A stretch of 64,000 nt of DNA from Acidiphilium sp. C61 (GTDB taxonomy: Bacteria > Pseudomonadota > Alphaproteobacteria > Acetobacterales > Acetobacteraceae): contig NZ_CACTIA010000005.1 of NCBI RefSeq assembly GCF_902712915.1, positions 372,001-436,000 of the forward strand. Direction: 5' to 3'. This document shows positions 56,440 through 64,000 of this stretch, one piece after another. The notes beneath the pieces were generated by a model. It had not been told where the DNA came from and searched no databases. It saw only the letters and a program-made list of their open reading frames with translations. The translations under genes and the position numbers were made by a program. The number at the start of each line of letters is the position of its first letter. Position 1 is the first letter of the stretch.

Positions 56440-58146
56440 ATGACAACAACGGACAATCAATCCCGCCTCATGCGCCGGGTTCGGCTTGCCGCGCTGCCGG
56501 CGGCAGCACTGCTCGGCCTCGCCCTCGCGCAGTCGGCACAGGCCGGCGCGGTGAAGGCCGAGGGGTCGGAGACCGGCGGGCAGACCGCGAAGGTCGGCAA
56601 GACCATCACCTCGGACGTCAATGTCTCCACCACCATGCTGGAAGCGGCGCCGAAGGCGGATGCGAACTGGCTGGTCAACGGCCGCGATTTCGACAATTCG
56701 CGCTTCTCGCCGCTCAAGCAGATCGATTCGGCCAATGTGAAGGATCTCGCGCCGGTTGCAATCGCGCAGACCGGCTACAGCGCGAGCTTCGAGACCACGC
56801 CGCTGGTGGTCAATGGCGTGATGTATCTGACCACGCCGATGGTGAACTCCAAGCAGGCGCTGATCGCGATGAACGCGACCAACGGCCAGACGCTGTGGAC
56901 CTATACCTACACCGACGGCCAGAACCAGATCTGCTGCGGCCCGGTGAACCGCGGCGCGGCGGCGTCGAACGGCAAGGTCTACATGCTGACGCTGGACGAT
57001 CATCTCGTCGCGGTGAACGCGAAGACCGGCGAGCAGGAATGGTCGACCACGGTTGCCGATCCGCGCTATGGCTATTCGGAGACGATGGCGCCGACCGTCT
57101 ACAAGAACATGGTCATCATCGGCAGCGCCGGCGGCGAGTGGCCGATCCGCGGCTTCGTTGCGGCCTATGACGCGACGACCGGCAAGCAGATCTGGCGCTT
57201 CCATACCACCGACAGCAAGGCCGGCTGGGAAGGCGATTCGTGGAAGACCGGCGGCGGCACCGTGTGGACGACGCCGACGGTCGATCCGAAGCGGGGCCTG
57301 CTGATCTTCGCGACCGGCAACCCGAACCCCGACCTCAACGGCTCGGCGCGCAAGGGCGACAACCGCTATACCGACTCGATCGTCGCGCTGAACATCAATA
57401 CCGGCAAGCTCGTCTGGTATTACCAGGAAGTGAAGCACGACGTGTGGGACTATGACGCCGTCAGCAACGCGATGCTGTTCGACGTGCGGGATCACGGCAA
57501 GATGGTTCCGGCCGTCGGCGAGGCGGGCAAGACGGCGTGGTACTACATCGTCAACCGCGAGACCGGCAAGCTGATCCGCAAGTCCGAACCGTTCGACATG
57601 CAGAAGAACATGTTCGCGCAGCCGACGACGAAGGGCGTGCAGATGCTGCCGGGTGCGAATGGTGGCGCCGAGTGGTCGCCGCCGGCGTTCTCGCCGATGA
57701 CCCGCGACGTGTACGTGATGGGCATGAACCAGCTCATGACCTTCACCAACGAGAAGAGCAGCCCGGCCATCCCCGGCCAGATCCGCCTCGGCAGCACGTT
57801 CAAGAATGTCGATCACGGCATCCAGAACGGCACGCTGACGGCGATCAACGTCGATACCGGCAAGATCCGCTGGAACGACACGCTGCCGGAGCCGATGATG
57901 GGCGGCGTCCTGGCGACGGCGGGCAACCTGGTGTTCACCGGGGAGGGCAATGGCTGGTTTGACGCGATGGACGCGAAGACCGGCAAGCGCCTGTGGCGGT
58001 TCAACCTCGGCGCCGGCGTGAACGCCCCGCCGGTTGCCTATTCGGTGAATGGCCGCGAATACATCGCGGTGGCCGCCGGTGGCAATTTCCAGCTCAGCTA
58101 TCCGTATGGCGACGCGGTGGCGATCTTCGCGCTGCCGAAGAAGTAA
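56440..58146 (+). CDS. PQQ-dependent alcohol/methanol dehydrogenase-type quinoprotein
   Basis: Periplasmic quinoprotein of 568 residues with a signal peptide (about 1-38, ending AQA). The eight-bladed propeller W-motifs recur (ALIAMNATNGQTLWTY, VNAKTGEQEW, DATTGKQIWRF, DAKTGKRLWRF). The vicinal disulfide of the active site is CC at 165-166. The catalytic Asp337 is followed two residues later by Asp339 (WDYD), the extra Asp that marks lanthanide-dependent enzymes (XoxF/ExaF type); calcium enzymes have Ala there. It uses the upstream cytochrome c. Primary alcohols are likely substrates. A strong terminator follows. Ribosome site CAGGGGAA. Confidence 0.92.
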   Translation: MTTTDNQSRLMRRVRLAALPAAALLGLALAQSAQAGAVKAEGSETGGQTAKVGKTITSDVNVSTTMLEAAPKADANWLVNGRDFDNSRFSPLKQIDSANVKDLAPVAIAQTGYSASFETTPLVVNGVMYLTTPMVNSKQALIAMNATNGQTLWTYTYTDGQNQICCGPVNRGAAASNGKVYMLTLDDHLVAVNAKTGEQEWSTTVADPRYGYSETMAPTVYKNMVIIGSAGGEWPIRGFVAAYDATTGKQIWRFHTTDSKAGWEGDSWKTGGGTVWTTPTVDPKRGLLIFATGNPNPDLNGSARKGDNRYTDSIVALNINTGKLVWYYQEVKHDVWDYDAVSNAMLFDVRDHGKMVPAVGEAGKTAWYYIVNRETGKLIRKSEPFDMQKNMFAQPTTKGVQMLPGANGGAEWSPPAFSPMTRDVYVMGMNQLMTFTNEKSSPAIPGQIRLGSTFKNVDHGIQNGTLTAINVDTGKIRWNDTLPEPMMGGVLATAGNLVFTGEGNGWFDAMDAKTGKRLWRFNLGAGVNAPPVAYSVNGREYIAVAAGGNFQLSYPYGDAVAIFALPKK

Positions 58147-58169
58147 GCTGGCCGCATGGCTTGAAGACG

Positions 58170-58200
58170 GGCCGGGGCGCGACGCGCTCCGGCCTTTTTC
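58170..58200 (+). terminator. Rho-independent terminator after the PQQ dehydrogenase
   Basis: An 11-bp stem with one G-T pair (GGCCGGGGCGC with GCGCTCCGGCC) and a 3-base loop, followed by TTTTTC. It closes the cytochrome/quinoprotein transcript before a convergent small gene. Confidence 0.88.
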
Positions 58201-58229
58201 ATGTCCCCGATCCGGGGAGACCTGATGCT

Positions 58230-58541
58230 TCAGCTGCCGCCAGGAAAGCCGCCAAGCGGGCTGGGGTTGAAGTTGATCTGCTCGTCCATCATCGCCTTCG
58301 CCATCTCCATCTCGGCGCGGGCCATGTGCATCATCGCCTCGTGCTCGCGCCGCGGCGCGATGGCAAAATCGGTATGATAGGTTCGGTTGATCTTGGTGAT
58401 CAGCGTTTCGACATGAGTGATATCAGCCTTCATGGCGGCGGTCTGTTGCGGCGAGCGGGCTGTCGCGGCATCGCCCTGCTGGGCGAGGGCCGTGCCGGTG
58501 CCGGCGAGCGCGAGGGCGCCGAGCAGAAAGATTGTTTTCAT
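58230..58541 (-). CDS. Small secreted methionine-rich protein
   Basis: 103 residues with a signal peptide (1 to about 20, ending ALA) and a perfect ribosome site AAGGAGG. The mature chain is mostly helical; the part EHEAMMHMARAEMEMAKAMMDE is dense in Met and His, the kind of surface that binds copper(I) in the periplasm. I do not recognise the family. It is convergent with the quinoprotein gene and stands alone. Confidence 0.7.
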   Translation of the reverse strand: MKTIFLLGALALAGTGTALAQQGDAATARSPQQTAAMKADITHVETLITKINRTYHTDFAIAPRREHEAMMHMARAEMEMAKAMMDEQINFNPSPLGGFPGGS

Positions 58542-58711
58542 CGTATCCTCCTTGCGTGATCCGTCGTGCGGATCGTCGCCGCCTCCCGCCTCCGCCCTTC
58601 CGGCATCGCTTCGTGCGGCTTCGTAAAGATGCCGGCTCAGGCTCGGGGATTCCAATGCCGTTTGATTATCGTTTCGATGCCGTGAGAGGCTGGGCGGGCG
58701 GCTCCTCGCAT

Positions 58712-59110
58712 GAACCCAATGGCCGCCGGGTACTGAGCGGCATCCTGCATCGCTTTCGCGAGGGCTTGCGGTGACGAGCGCTTCCTGGGGGCTACGGGCC
58801 ACGAACCAGTGTGATCAAGCGGTTCAACCGCTGGAGCCAACGAGGCCTCTGGCAGGAGGTCTTTGCGGCTCTTGTCGCCTGCGCGGACCCGCCGCGCATC
58901 GCCACACGCTAGAGCACGTTCCGATCCATCCGAATCGGATGCCGTGCTCTAACTTATTCATAAACAGAGCATCATCCGATCAGATGACTCCATCTGATCG
59001 GATGATGCTCCAAGACAAAACCGCACGAAATGTGCTCGCAGGTATCTGCCTCGTCCTCGCCGTCACATCATTGATCAGTCGAGTCCAGAACCTGGATCGA
59101 CTTTGGAACG
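58712..59110 (+). pseudogene. IS5-type transposase remnant split by repeat copy F
   Basis: The N-terminal part reads EPNGRRVLSGILHRFREGLR, a TGA at 58772-58774 where the family has Trp, then RALPGGYGPRTSVIKRFNRW and RGLWQEVFAALVACADPP. At 58911 the frame runs into repeat copy F. After the repeat, in another frame, comes DKTARNVLAGICLVLAV, the usual C-terminal helix of IS5 transposases. The whole middle with the DDE residues is gone. It is dead by stop, deletion and frame loss. Confidence 0.75.
58912..59012. repeat. Double-hairpin repeat, copy F
   Basis: About 101 bases with both hairpins (AGAGCACGTTCC...GTGCTCT and AGAGCATCATCC...GATGCTCC). It sits exactly between the two halves of the transposase remnant, with CTAG at its left edge. 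Confidence 0.88.
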
Positions 59111-59169
59111 GCCGCTTTTCCGACGTGCCAACCGGGAAGCGGACCGACCGGTGTCGGCCCCGGCCTGGT

Positions 59170-60792
59170 TCACCCGTGCAGACCGGGTGCCTCCTGGCCC
59201 GTGCGGGCCACGTATTCGGTATATCCGCCGTCATAGTCATGGATACCTTCCCGGGTGAGCTCCAATACCCGGTTAGAAAGCGCGGCGAGGAAGTGGCGAT
59301 CATGCGAGACGAACAACATGGTGCCCTCGTAGTTCGAGAGTGCGGTGATGAGCATCTCCTTCGTCGCGAGGTCGAGATGGTTGGTGGGCTCGTCAAGGAC
59401 CAGGAAATTTGGCGGGTCGTAGAGCATCAACGCCATGACGAGCCGCGCCTTCTCCCCACCCGAGAGCTGGCGGCAGCGCTTTTCCACCTCGTCACCTGAG
59501 AAACCGAATGCCCCGGCCAGCGTACGCAGGCTACCCTGGCCCGCATGCGGGAAGGCAGCATCGAGTGTTGCGAAGATTGTGGCGTCGCCGTCCAGCTGGT
59601 CCATGGCGTGCTGGGCGAAGTAACCCATCTTCACGCTGCCCCCCAGGGTCACCGTGCCGGTATCGGGCGAAGTGCTGCCGGTTACCAGCTTCAGCAGCGT
59701 GGATTTGCCCGCGCCATTCACGCCGAGCACGCAGCAGCGCTCCTTGCGGCGGATCAGCAATTCGAGGCCGTCATAGATCACCTTGCTGCCATAGCGCTTG
59801 GAGACGCCGCGCAGCTTGGCTACGTCATCACCCGAACGCGGGGCGGGGCGGAACTCGAAGGCGATGGCCTGGCGTCGCTTGGGTGGCTCCACCCGGTCGA
59901 TCTTGTCCAGTTTCTTCACCCGGCTCTGCACTTGCGCGGCGTGCGAGGCACGGGCCTTGAAGCGCTCGATGAACGCGATCTCCTTGGCGAGCGTCGCCTG
60001 CTGGCGCTCGAACTGCGCCTGCTGGTGCCTCTCATTCAGGGCGCTCTGGCGGGCGTAGAACTCATAGTCGCCGGAGAAGCTGGTGAGATTGCCGCCGTCG
60101 ATCTCGATGACCTTGTTGATGATGCGGTTCATGAATTCGCGGTCGTGCGAGGTCATCATCAGCGCGCCGTCGTAACCGGCGAGGAACTGCTCCAGCCATA
60201 TGAGGCTCTCCAGGTCGAGATGGTTGCTTGGCTCGTCCAGCAACATCACGTCCGGGCGCATGAGCAGAATGCGCGCAAGTGCCACGCGCATCTTCCAGCC
60301 GCCGGAGAGCAGGCCCACGTCGCCGTCCATCATCTCCTGGCTGAAGCCGAGGCCGTCGAGCACCTCGCGCGCCTTGCCCTCCAGTGCGTAGCCGCCCAGC
60401 TCCTCGAAGCGCGCCTGGACCTCGCCATAGCGTTCCAGGATGGTGTCCAGCTGGTCGGCCTTTTCGGGATCGGCCAGAGCGGCTTCGAGCTTTGCCAGTT
60501 CCTCACCCACCTCGCTCACCGGCCCGGCCCCTGCGATCACCTCGGCTACGGCGCTGCGGCCCGCCATCTCGCCGACATCCTGGCTGAACAAGCCAATGCT
60601 GATTCCGCGATCGATGAGGATGTTGCCCTCGTCGGGAGGCTCCTGACCGGTGATCATGCGAAACAGCGTGGACTTCCCAGCACCATTGGGGCCAACAAGG
60701 CCAATCTTCTCGCCCCGCTGCAAGGCAGCTGACGCCTCGACAAAGATCAGGCGGGTGCCGTTCTGCTTGCTGATATTATCCAGACGAATCAT
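59170..60792 (-). CDS. ABC-F family ATPase
   Basis: 540 residues with two ABC domains and no membrane part. Walker A GPNGAGKSTL and GVNGAGKSTL, signatures LSGGWKMRVAL and LSGGEKARLVM, Walker B VMLLDEPSNHLD and FLVLDEPTNHLD. The P-site tRNA-interaction linker (about 245-300) is charged and helical. ABC-F proteins act on ribosomes stalled or vacant; this one is of the general YbiT/Uup-like kind rather than a known antibiotic-resistance type. It is intact although it lies within insertion-sequence debris. Confidence 0.92.
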   Translation of the reverse strand: MIRLDNISKQNGTRLIFVEASAALQRGEKIGLVGPNGAGKSTLFRMITGQEPPDEGNILIDRGISIGLFSQDVGEMAGRSAVAEVIAGAGPVSEVGEELAKLEAALADPEKADQLDTILERYGEVQARFEELGGYALEGKAREVLDGLGFSQEMMDGDVGLLSGGWKMRVALARILLMRPDVMLLDEPSNHLDLESLIWLEQFLAGYDGALMMTSHDREFMNRIINKVIEIDGGNLTSFSGDYEFYARQSALNERHQQAQFERQQATLAKEIAFIERFKARASHAAQVQSRVKKLDKIDRVEPPKRRQAIAFEFRPAPRSGDDVAKLRGVSKRYGSKVIYDGLELLIRRKERCCVLGVNGAGKSTLLKLVTGSTSPDTGTVTLGGSVKMGYFAQHAMDQLDGDATIFATLDAAFPHAGQGSLRTLAGAFGFSGDEVEKRCRQLSGGEKARLVMALMLYDPPNFLVLDEPTNHLDLATKEMLITALSNYEGTMLFVSHDRHFLAALSNRVLELTREGIHDYDGGYTEYVARTGQEAPGLHG

Positions 60793-61007
60793 GAGTCCTC
60801 GGTGGCCGGAATTGCCGGAAGTTCTTAAAGCAACTCCCCGGGACCGTGAACCGCAGGGGCGTTGCCGAAATCAACCCGAAGCTCGGGTGCATCCGATCGC
60901 GTTCCAGCGGCTATATTCGTTGAGTTAAAAGTCATGGATCCGGTGGCGTGCCTTGCGCGGCTCAAGTCTTGATCGGGGCTCCGGCGACTCGCTTGTTGGC
61001 GGCGAAT

Positions 61008-61422
61008 GGGCTTCCCGCACAGCCACCGCATGACCACCACCTTGGTCGCCGACCCGCGCATGACCAGCATGGTCGCGCCCATGGTGCTTGATGGGCCGAT
61101 CAACGGCTACTGATTCGCAGCCCGCATTGCATTTATCCTTGTCCCGGAACTGCGGCCGGGCGACGTCGTCATCATGGATACCCTGTCGAGCCACAGACGT
61201 GCATCGGTGCAGGTGCTCATCGAGGCCGCAGGCGCAACACTACGCTTCCTCCCGCCCTATAGCCCTGACTTCAACCCGAACGGAAAAGCCTTCGCCCGCC
61301 TCGAGGCCATGCTGCAAAAAGCCGGTGAGCGAACCGTCTCTGGCATGTGGGACCTCGTCGGCAGGCTCGCCGATATCTTCAAGCCCGCCGAGTGCGCCAA
61401 CGACTTCCGCTCATGCGGATAA
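61008..61422 (+). pseudogene. IS630 family transposase remnant
   Basis: Continuous similarity in one frame: MTTTLVADPRMTSMVAP, VLDGPINGY, then an in-frame TGA at 61111-61113, then ILVPELRPGDVVIMDTLSSH, LRFLPPYSPDFNPNGKAF and the end DIFKPAECANDF. The catalytic Glu after DFNP is replaced (NGK instead of IEN). The N-terminal half is missing. It is a decayed fragment; the longest intact frame is 82 residues from 61174. The sequence 61423-61646 shows no gene. Confidence 0.8.
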
Positions 61423-61646
61423 GAACTTGATTGAGCGTAAGACGCTTGAGATGTCCTCGAATGGATCGGAACAACTGAAGGATTCAGCACTGCTGTGGAG
61501 CGGTTGCAGCGGAATTTCGGGTTCTCTGTCCCGGAGCAGATCCCTCGTGAGAATATGGCGTCCAATCAGCTGGACACCCGCAATAACCCTGTGAAGGTTG
61601 TTGAATTCGTGATTCACTGAGCGGGTCGTGAATTGGAGGCGGGTGG

Positions 61647-62036
61647 ATGGAGGCGTGGTCGCTATTCGGGCTCTCGGAGCATCTTGAGCGTCTGAGCAAG
61701 ACGGGGGACCCGCTGGAGGTTCTGGAAGCGACGGTCGATTTCGAGCATTTCCGTGGCTGGCTGGTTGAAGGGCTGGGCTACGGGGACGGAGCCAGGGGTG
61801 GCCGCCCGCCCTTCGACCCTGTTTCGATGTTCAAGGCGCTGATCCTTCAGGCCCAGCAGAATCTGAGCGATGCCAGGATGGAGTTCATGATCCGGGACCG
61901 CCTGTCCTGGATGCGCTTCCTGCGCTTTGATCTTGGCGGGCCGACGCCGGATGAGAACACGATCCGGCTGTTCCGTAACAAATTGACAGAGACGGGCACG
62001 CTGAAGCGGGTGATGAAGGCGTTCGACTGGCAATTT
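61647..62036 (+). pseudogene. IS5 family transposase, N-terminal fragment
   Basis: About 130 residues: ARGGRPPFDPVSMFKALILQ, NLSDARMEFMIRDRLSWMRFL, PDENTIRLFRNKLTETG, the standard N-terminal domain of IS5-group transposases. It is cut off at KAFDWQF by the left end of the IS3 element. The rest of the gene does not appear on the other side of that element. Confidence 0.82.
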
Positions 62037-62074
62037 GAACCGCCCCGGGTTTGCCGGAGGCCATTTGAGTTAAG

Positions 62075-62980
62075 CTAAGCGGCGATCTTCATCTGGTCGA
62101 GTGTGGCGAAATATCGTTGTTCGGCTTCGGCGGGCGGGATGTTGCCGATCGGCTCGAGAAGGCGCCTGTGGTTAAACCAGTCGACCCATTCGAGCGTTGC
62201 GAACTCGACGGCCTCCAACGATTTCCACGGCCCGCGACGACGGATGACCTCGGTCTTGTAAAGGCCGTTGATGCTCTCGGCGAGAGCGTTGTCGTAGCTA
62301 TCGCCGACACTGCCGACGGACGGTTCGATGCCGGCCTCCATCAGGCGCTCGGTGTATTTGATCGAGACATACTGGCTGCCCCGGTCGCTATGATGGACGA
62401 GCCCGCCGCTACGCACCGGGCGTCTGTCGTGAAGAGCCTGTTCCAGGGCATCGAGGACGAAGCCGGCATGCGCCGTGCGGCTTACCCGCCAGCCAACGAT
62501 ACGCCGGGCGAATGTATCGATGACAAACGCCACATACACAAAGCCCTGCCAGGTCGCGACATAAGTGAAGTCGGAGACCCAGAGCATATTCGGCGCCGGC
62601 GCCTGGAACTGGCGGTTGACGCGGTCCTGTGGGCAGGGTGTCGCCCTGTCGCTGATCGTCGTCCTGACCGGCTTGCCGCGGATCACGCCCTGCAGGCCGA
62701 TGATCCGCATCAACCGCTCCACCGTGCAGCGGGCAACAGCGCATCCTTCCCGCTGCAACTGCCGCCAGACCTTGCGCGCACCGTAGACCTCGAAATTCTC
62801 CGCGAACACGCGCCGGATATCCGCCTCGAGCGCCTCATCCCGCCGGGCGCGTTCTGACCGCCTCTCGGGGTTGGCCCGCTTCGCTATATGCTCGTAGTAG
62901 GTCGATGGGGCGATCGGCAGGACCCTGCAGATCGGCTCGACCCCATAAGCCCCGCGGTGATCATCGATGAACGAGATCAT
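62075..62980 (-). CDS. IS3 family transposase OrfB
   Basis: 301 residues with an HTH_21-type region ([10 protein letters not shown]...ANPERRSER) and an rve integrase core. DDE residues: Asp in [10 protein letters not shown], Asp in [10 protein letters not shown], Glu in [14 protein letters not shown]. The frame is intact. Its ATG overlaps the orfA stop (ATGA), so it may be translated by coupling, or made as a frameshift fusion as in other IS3 elements. Confidence 0.92.
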   Translation of the reverse strand: MISFIDDHRGAYGVEPICRVLPIAPSTYYEHIAKRANPERRSERARRDEALEADIRRVFAENFEVYGARKVWRQLQREGCAVARCTVERLMRIIGLQGVIRGKPVRTTISDRATPCPQDRVNRQFQAPAPNMLWVSDFTYVATWQGFVYVAFVIDTFARRIVGWRVSRTAHAGFVLDALEQALHDRRPVRSGGLVHHSDRGSQYVSIKYTERLMEAGIEPSVGSVGDSYDNALAESINGLYKTEVIRRRGPWKSLEAVEFATLEWVDWFNHRRLLEPIGNIPPAEAEQRYFATLDQMKIAA

Positions 62981-63353
62981 GGTTTGAACCGGCGGTCGAG
63001 CTCCGCCTGGGCAAAATATGCCGACGCCTTGCGCAGGATCTCATTCGCCTGGCGAAGCTCGCGGTTCTCGCGTTCCAGTGCCTTCAGCTTCGCCGACACT
63101 TCCGACGGAACACCAGGCGAGCGGCCGCTGTCGCGATCCACCTTCTGCACCCATTCACGCAGCGTATGCGGTGAGCAGCCAAACTTCGCGGCTATCGACA
63201 CCATCGCCCCTCCGCAGCATTCCACCTGCCAAGGCAGGCGGAACCTTGGCTGCTTCGCCCACCGCGAGGGAGTTCGCCCTCGTGCTCCAGCACCATCCGC
63301 ACCGCCCGCTCGCGGACTTCAGGAGAAAACTTGTTCGTCGTCAGACTCGTCAT
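62977..63353 (-). pseudogene. IS3 family OrfA, frameshifted
   Basis: From the ATG at 63353 the protein starts [27 protein letters not shown], shown here only in part, and then leaves frame near 63268-63275; in the next frame it continues PSRWA, a 16-residue insertion coded by a palindrome, then [18 protein letters not shown] and the leucine-zipper [20 protein letters not shown] single base appears to be lost. The element is thus probably unable to move on its own. Confidence 0.7.
63214..63253. repeat. Palindromic insertion within IS3 orfA
   Basis: Hairpin-forming sequence (GCAGC outer arms, inner TTCCRCCTGCC-type stem around AA) inside a 48-base stretch that has no counterpart in normal IS3 OrfA proteins. 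It adds 16 codons in frame with what follows. Confidence 0.5.
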
Positions 63354-63420
63354 GGCTCCATCCTATTTGGGAGTTGGAGCCTCCGGCAAACCCGGGGCGG
63401 TTCATTCGTGGAGATGCAGC

Positions 63421-64000
63421 ATGAGCAAAACTCCTGCCGCCGATGCCGCACGTCTCGCCTTTCTCCTCAACGAACTTCGCCTGCCCAGCATCAAGCATCT
63501 CTGGCCCGATCTCGCCGCCCAGGCCGACAAGGAAGCCTGGCCTGCCGCACGCTTCCTGGCAGCGCTCGCCGAACACGAACTGGCCGACCGCGAACGGCGC
63601 CGCATCGAACGCCATCTCCTCGAAGCTCATCTGCCAATCGGCAAAACACTCGACAATTTCGACTTCAACGCCGTGCCGGTCATCAGCAAGGCCCACATCA
63701 CCGCTCTCGCCTCCGGCAATGCCTGGATCGAACACGGCGCCAATTGTCTCGTGTTCGGGCCGCCCGGCGTCGGAAAATCGCATCTCGCTTCAGGTCTCGG
63801 CCGCGCCCTCATCGAAGCCGGCTTCCGCGTGCTGTTCGCCAGAACCACAGACCTCGTCCAGCGCCTGCAGGTCGCCAGGCAAGACCTCGCCCTCGAAGCC
63901 GCCATCACCAAACTCGACCGCTATCATCTGCTCATCCTCGATGATATCTCCTACGTCACCAAGGATCAGGCCGAGACCTCCGTGCTCTTCGAGCTGATCA
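63421..64000 (+). CDS. istB: IS21 family helper ATPase IstB, 5' part
   Basis: The first 193 residues of IstB; the frame is open at the right edge. N-terminal MSKTPAADAARLAFLLNELRL, Walker A FGPPGVGKSHLA, and Walker B LLILDDISYV, a DnaC-like AAA+ core that works with the IstA transposase. The family length is about 250. No istA lies upstream; the IS3 end is only 16 bases before the start, so istA was lost or lies elsewhere. Confidence 0.9.
   Translation, partial: MSKTPAADAARLAFLLNELRLPSIKHLWPDLAAQADKEAWPAARFLAALAEHELADRERRRIERHLLEAHLPIGKTLDNFDFNAVPVISKAHITALASGNAWIEHGANCLVFGPPGVGKSHLASGLGRALIEAGFRVLFARTTDLVQRLQVARQDLALEAAITKLDRYHLLILDDISYVTKDQAETSVLFELI

Larger units (their letters stand above)
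62036..63404 (-). mobile_element. IS3 family element
   Basis: 1369 bp with perfect 24-bp inverted ends starting TGAACCGCCCCGGGTTTGCC at 62036 and mirrored at 63381-63404. It carries orfA and orfB on the minus strand. No matching short duplication flanks it, and the two sides belong to different elements (IS5-type left, IS21-type right). Confidence 0.9.

Overview
The window reads as a chromosomal stretch of a high-GC alphaproteobacterium. The gene set (CysN-CysC fusion, class I fumarase, OlsB, SspB family protein, IS427-type and other insertion sequences, a periplasmic PQQ dehydrogenase with cytochrome c) fits the Acetobacteraceae, perhaps an Acidiphilium-like acidophile. This placement rests on gene content and style only; no search was possible. 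I saw no rRNA, tRNA or CRISPR array.

Layout. 0-7.7 kb: end of mreB, a stress protein, a MarR/pirin pair with a clear palindromic operator, a DegP-type protease with a strong terminator, and sulfate activation (cysD-cysNC). 7.7-11.5 kb: an IS427-group insertion, aroC, and arrays of a 104-bp double-hairpin repeat around an unrecognised gene. 11.5-31.5 kb: mostly housekeeping genes, namely an ABC binding protein, a second HtrA-like protease, gluQ, trpBA, purD/xseA, an ECF sigma/anti-sigma pair, a HiPIP-like/Fur/OlsB group, sspB, fumarase, and a tight queuosine operon (queA-tgt-queF-queG). gluQ modifies the queuosine base made with the help of that operon. 31.5-40.2 kb: mscL, an MFS carrier, a three-gene set of unusual fusions (metallophosphoesterase-like/radical SAM; TVP38 membrane domain/flavin disulfide oxidoreductase; small GT2 glycosyltransferase), and a BKACE/hydroxyacyl dehydrogenase pair.

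40.4-47 kb is the most interesting region. A compact curli-like operon (csgF, csgG and a 381-residue repeat protein that looks like a highly divergent curlin) lies behind an AT-rich leader with an IHF-like site. It has a strong terminator and faces two convergent, overlapping cyclic-di-GMP genes (PAS-GGDEF and PAS-GGDEF-EAL). No csgE, csgC, csgD or ordinary csgA/csgB is visible. 47-58.5 kb holds a His-rich secreted protein, a GntR/PhyH/SAF-oxidoreductase set, an anaerobic hemN behind a perfect FNR box, a lone molybdenum hydroxylase subunit, an SDR, and a cytochrome c/PQQ dehydrogenase pair whose Asp-Tyr-Asp motif predicts lanthanide use.

58.5-64 kb is an insertion-sequence graveyard with one intact ABC-F gene. 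It holds an IS5-type transposase split by a copy of the 104-bp repeat, an IS630 remnant, an IS5 fragment, an IS3 element with a damaged orfA, and the start of an IS21 istB. The 104-bp repeat family appears at six places in the window, always outside intact gene cores.
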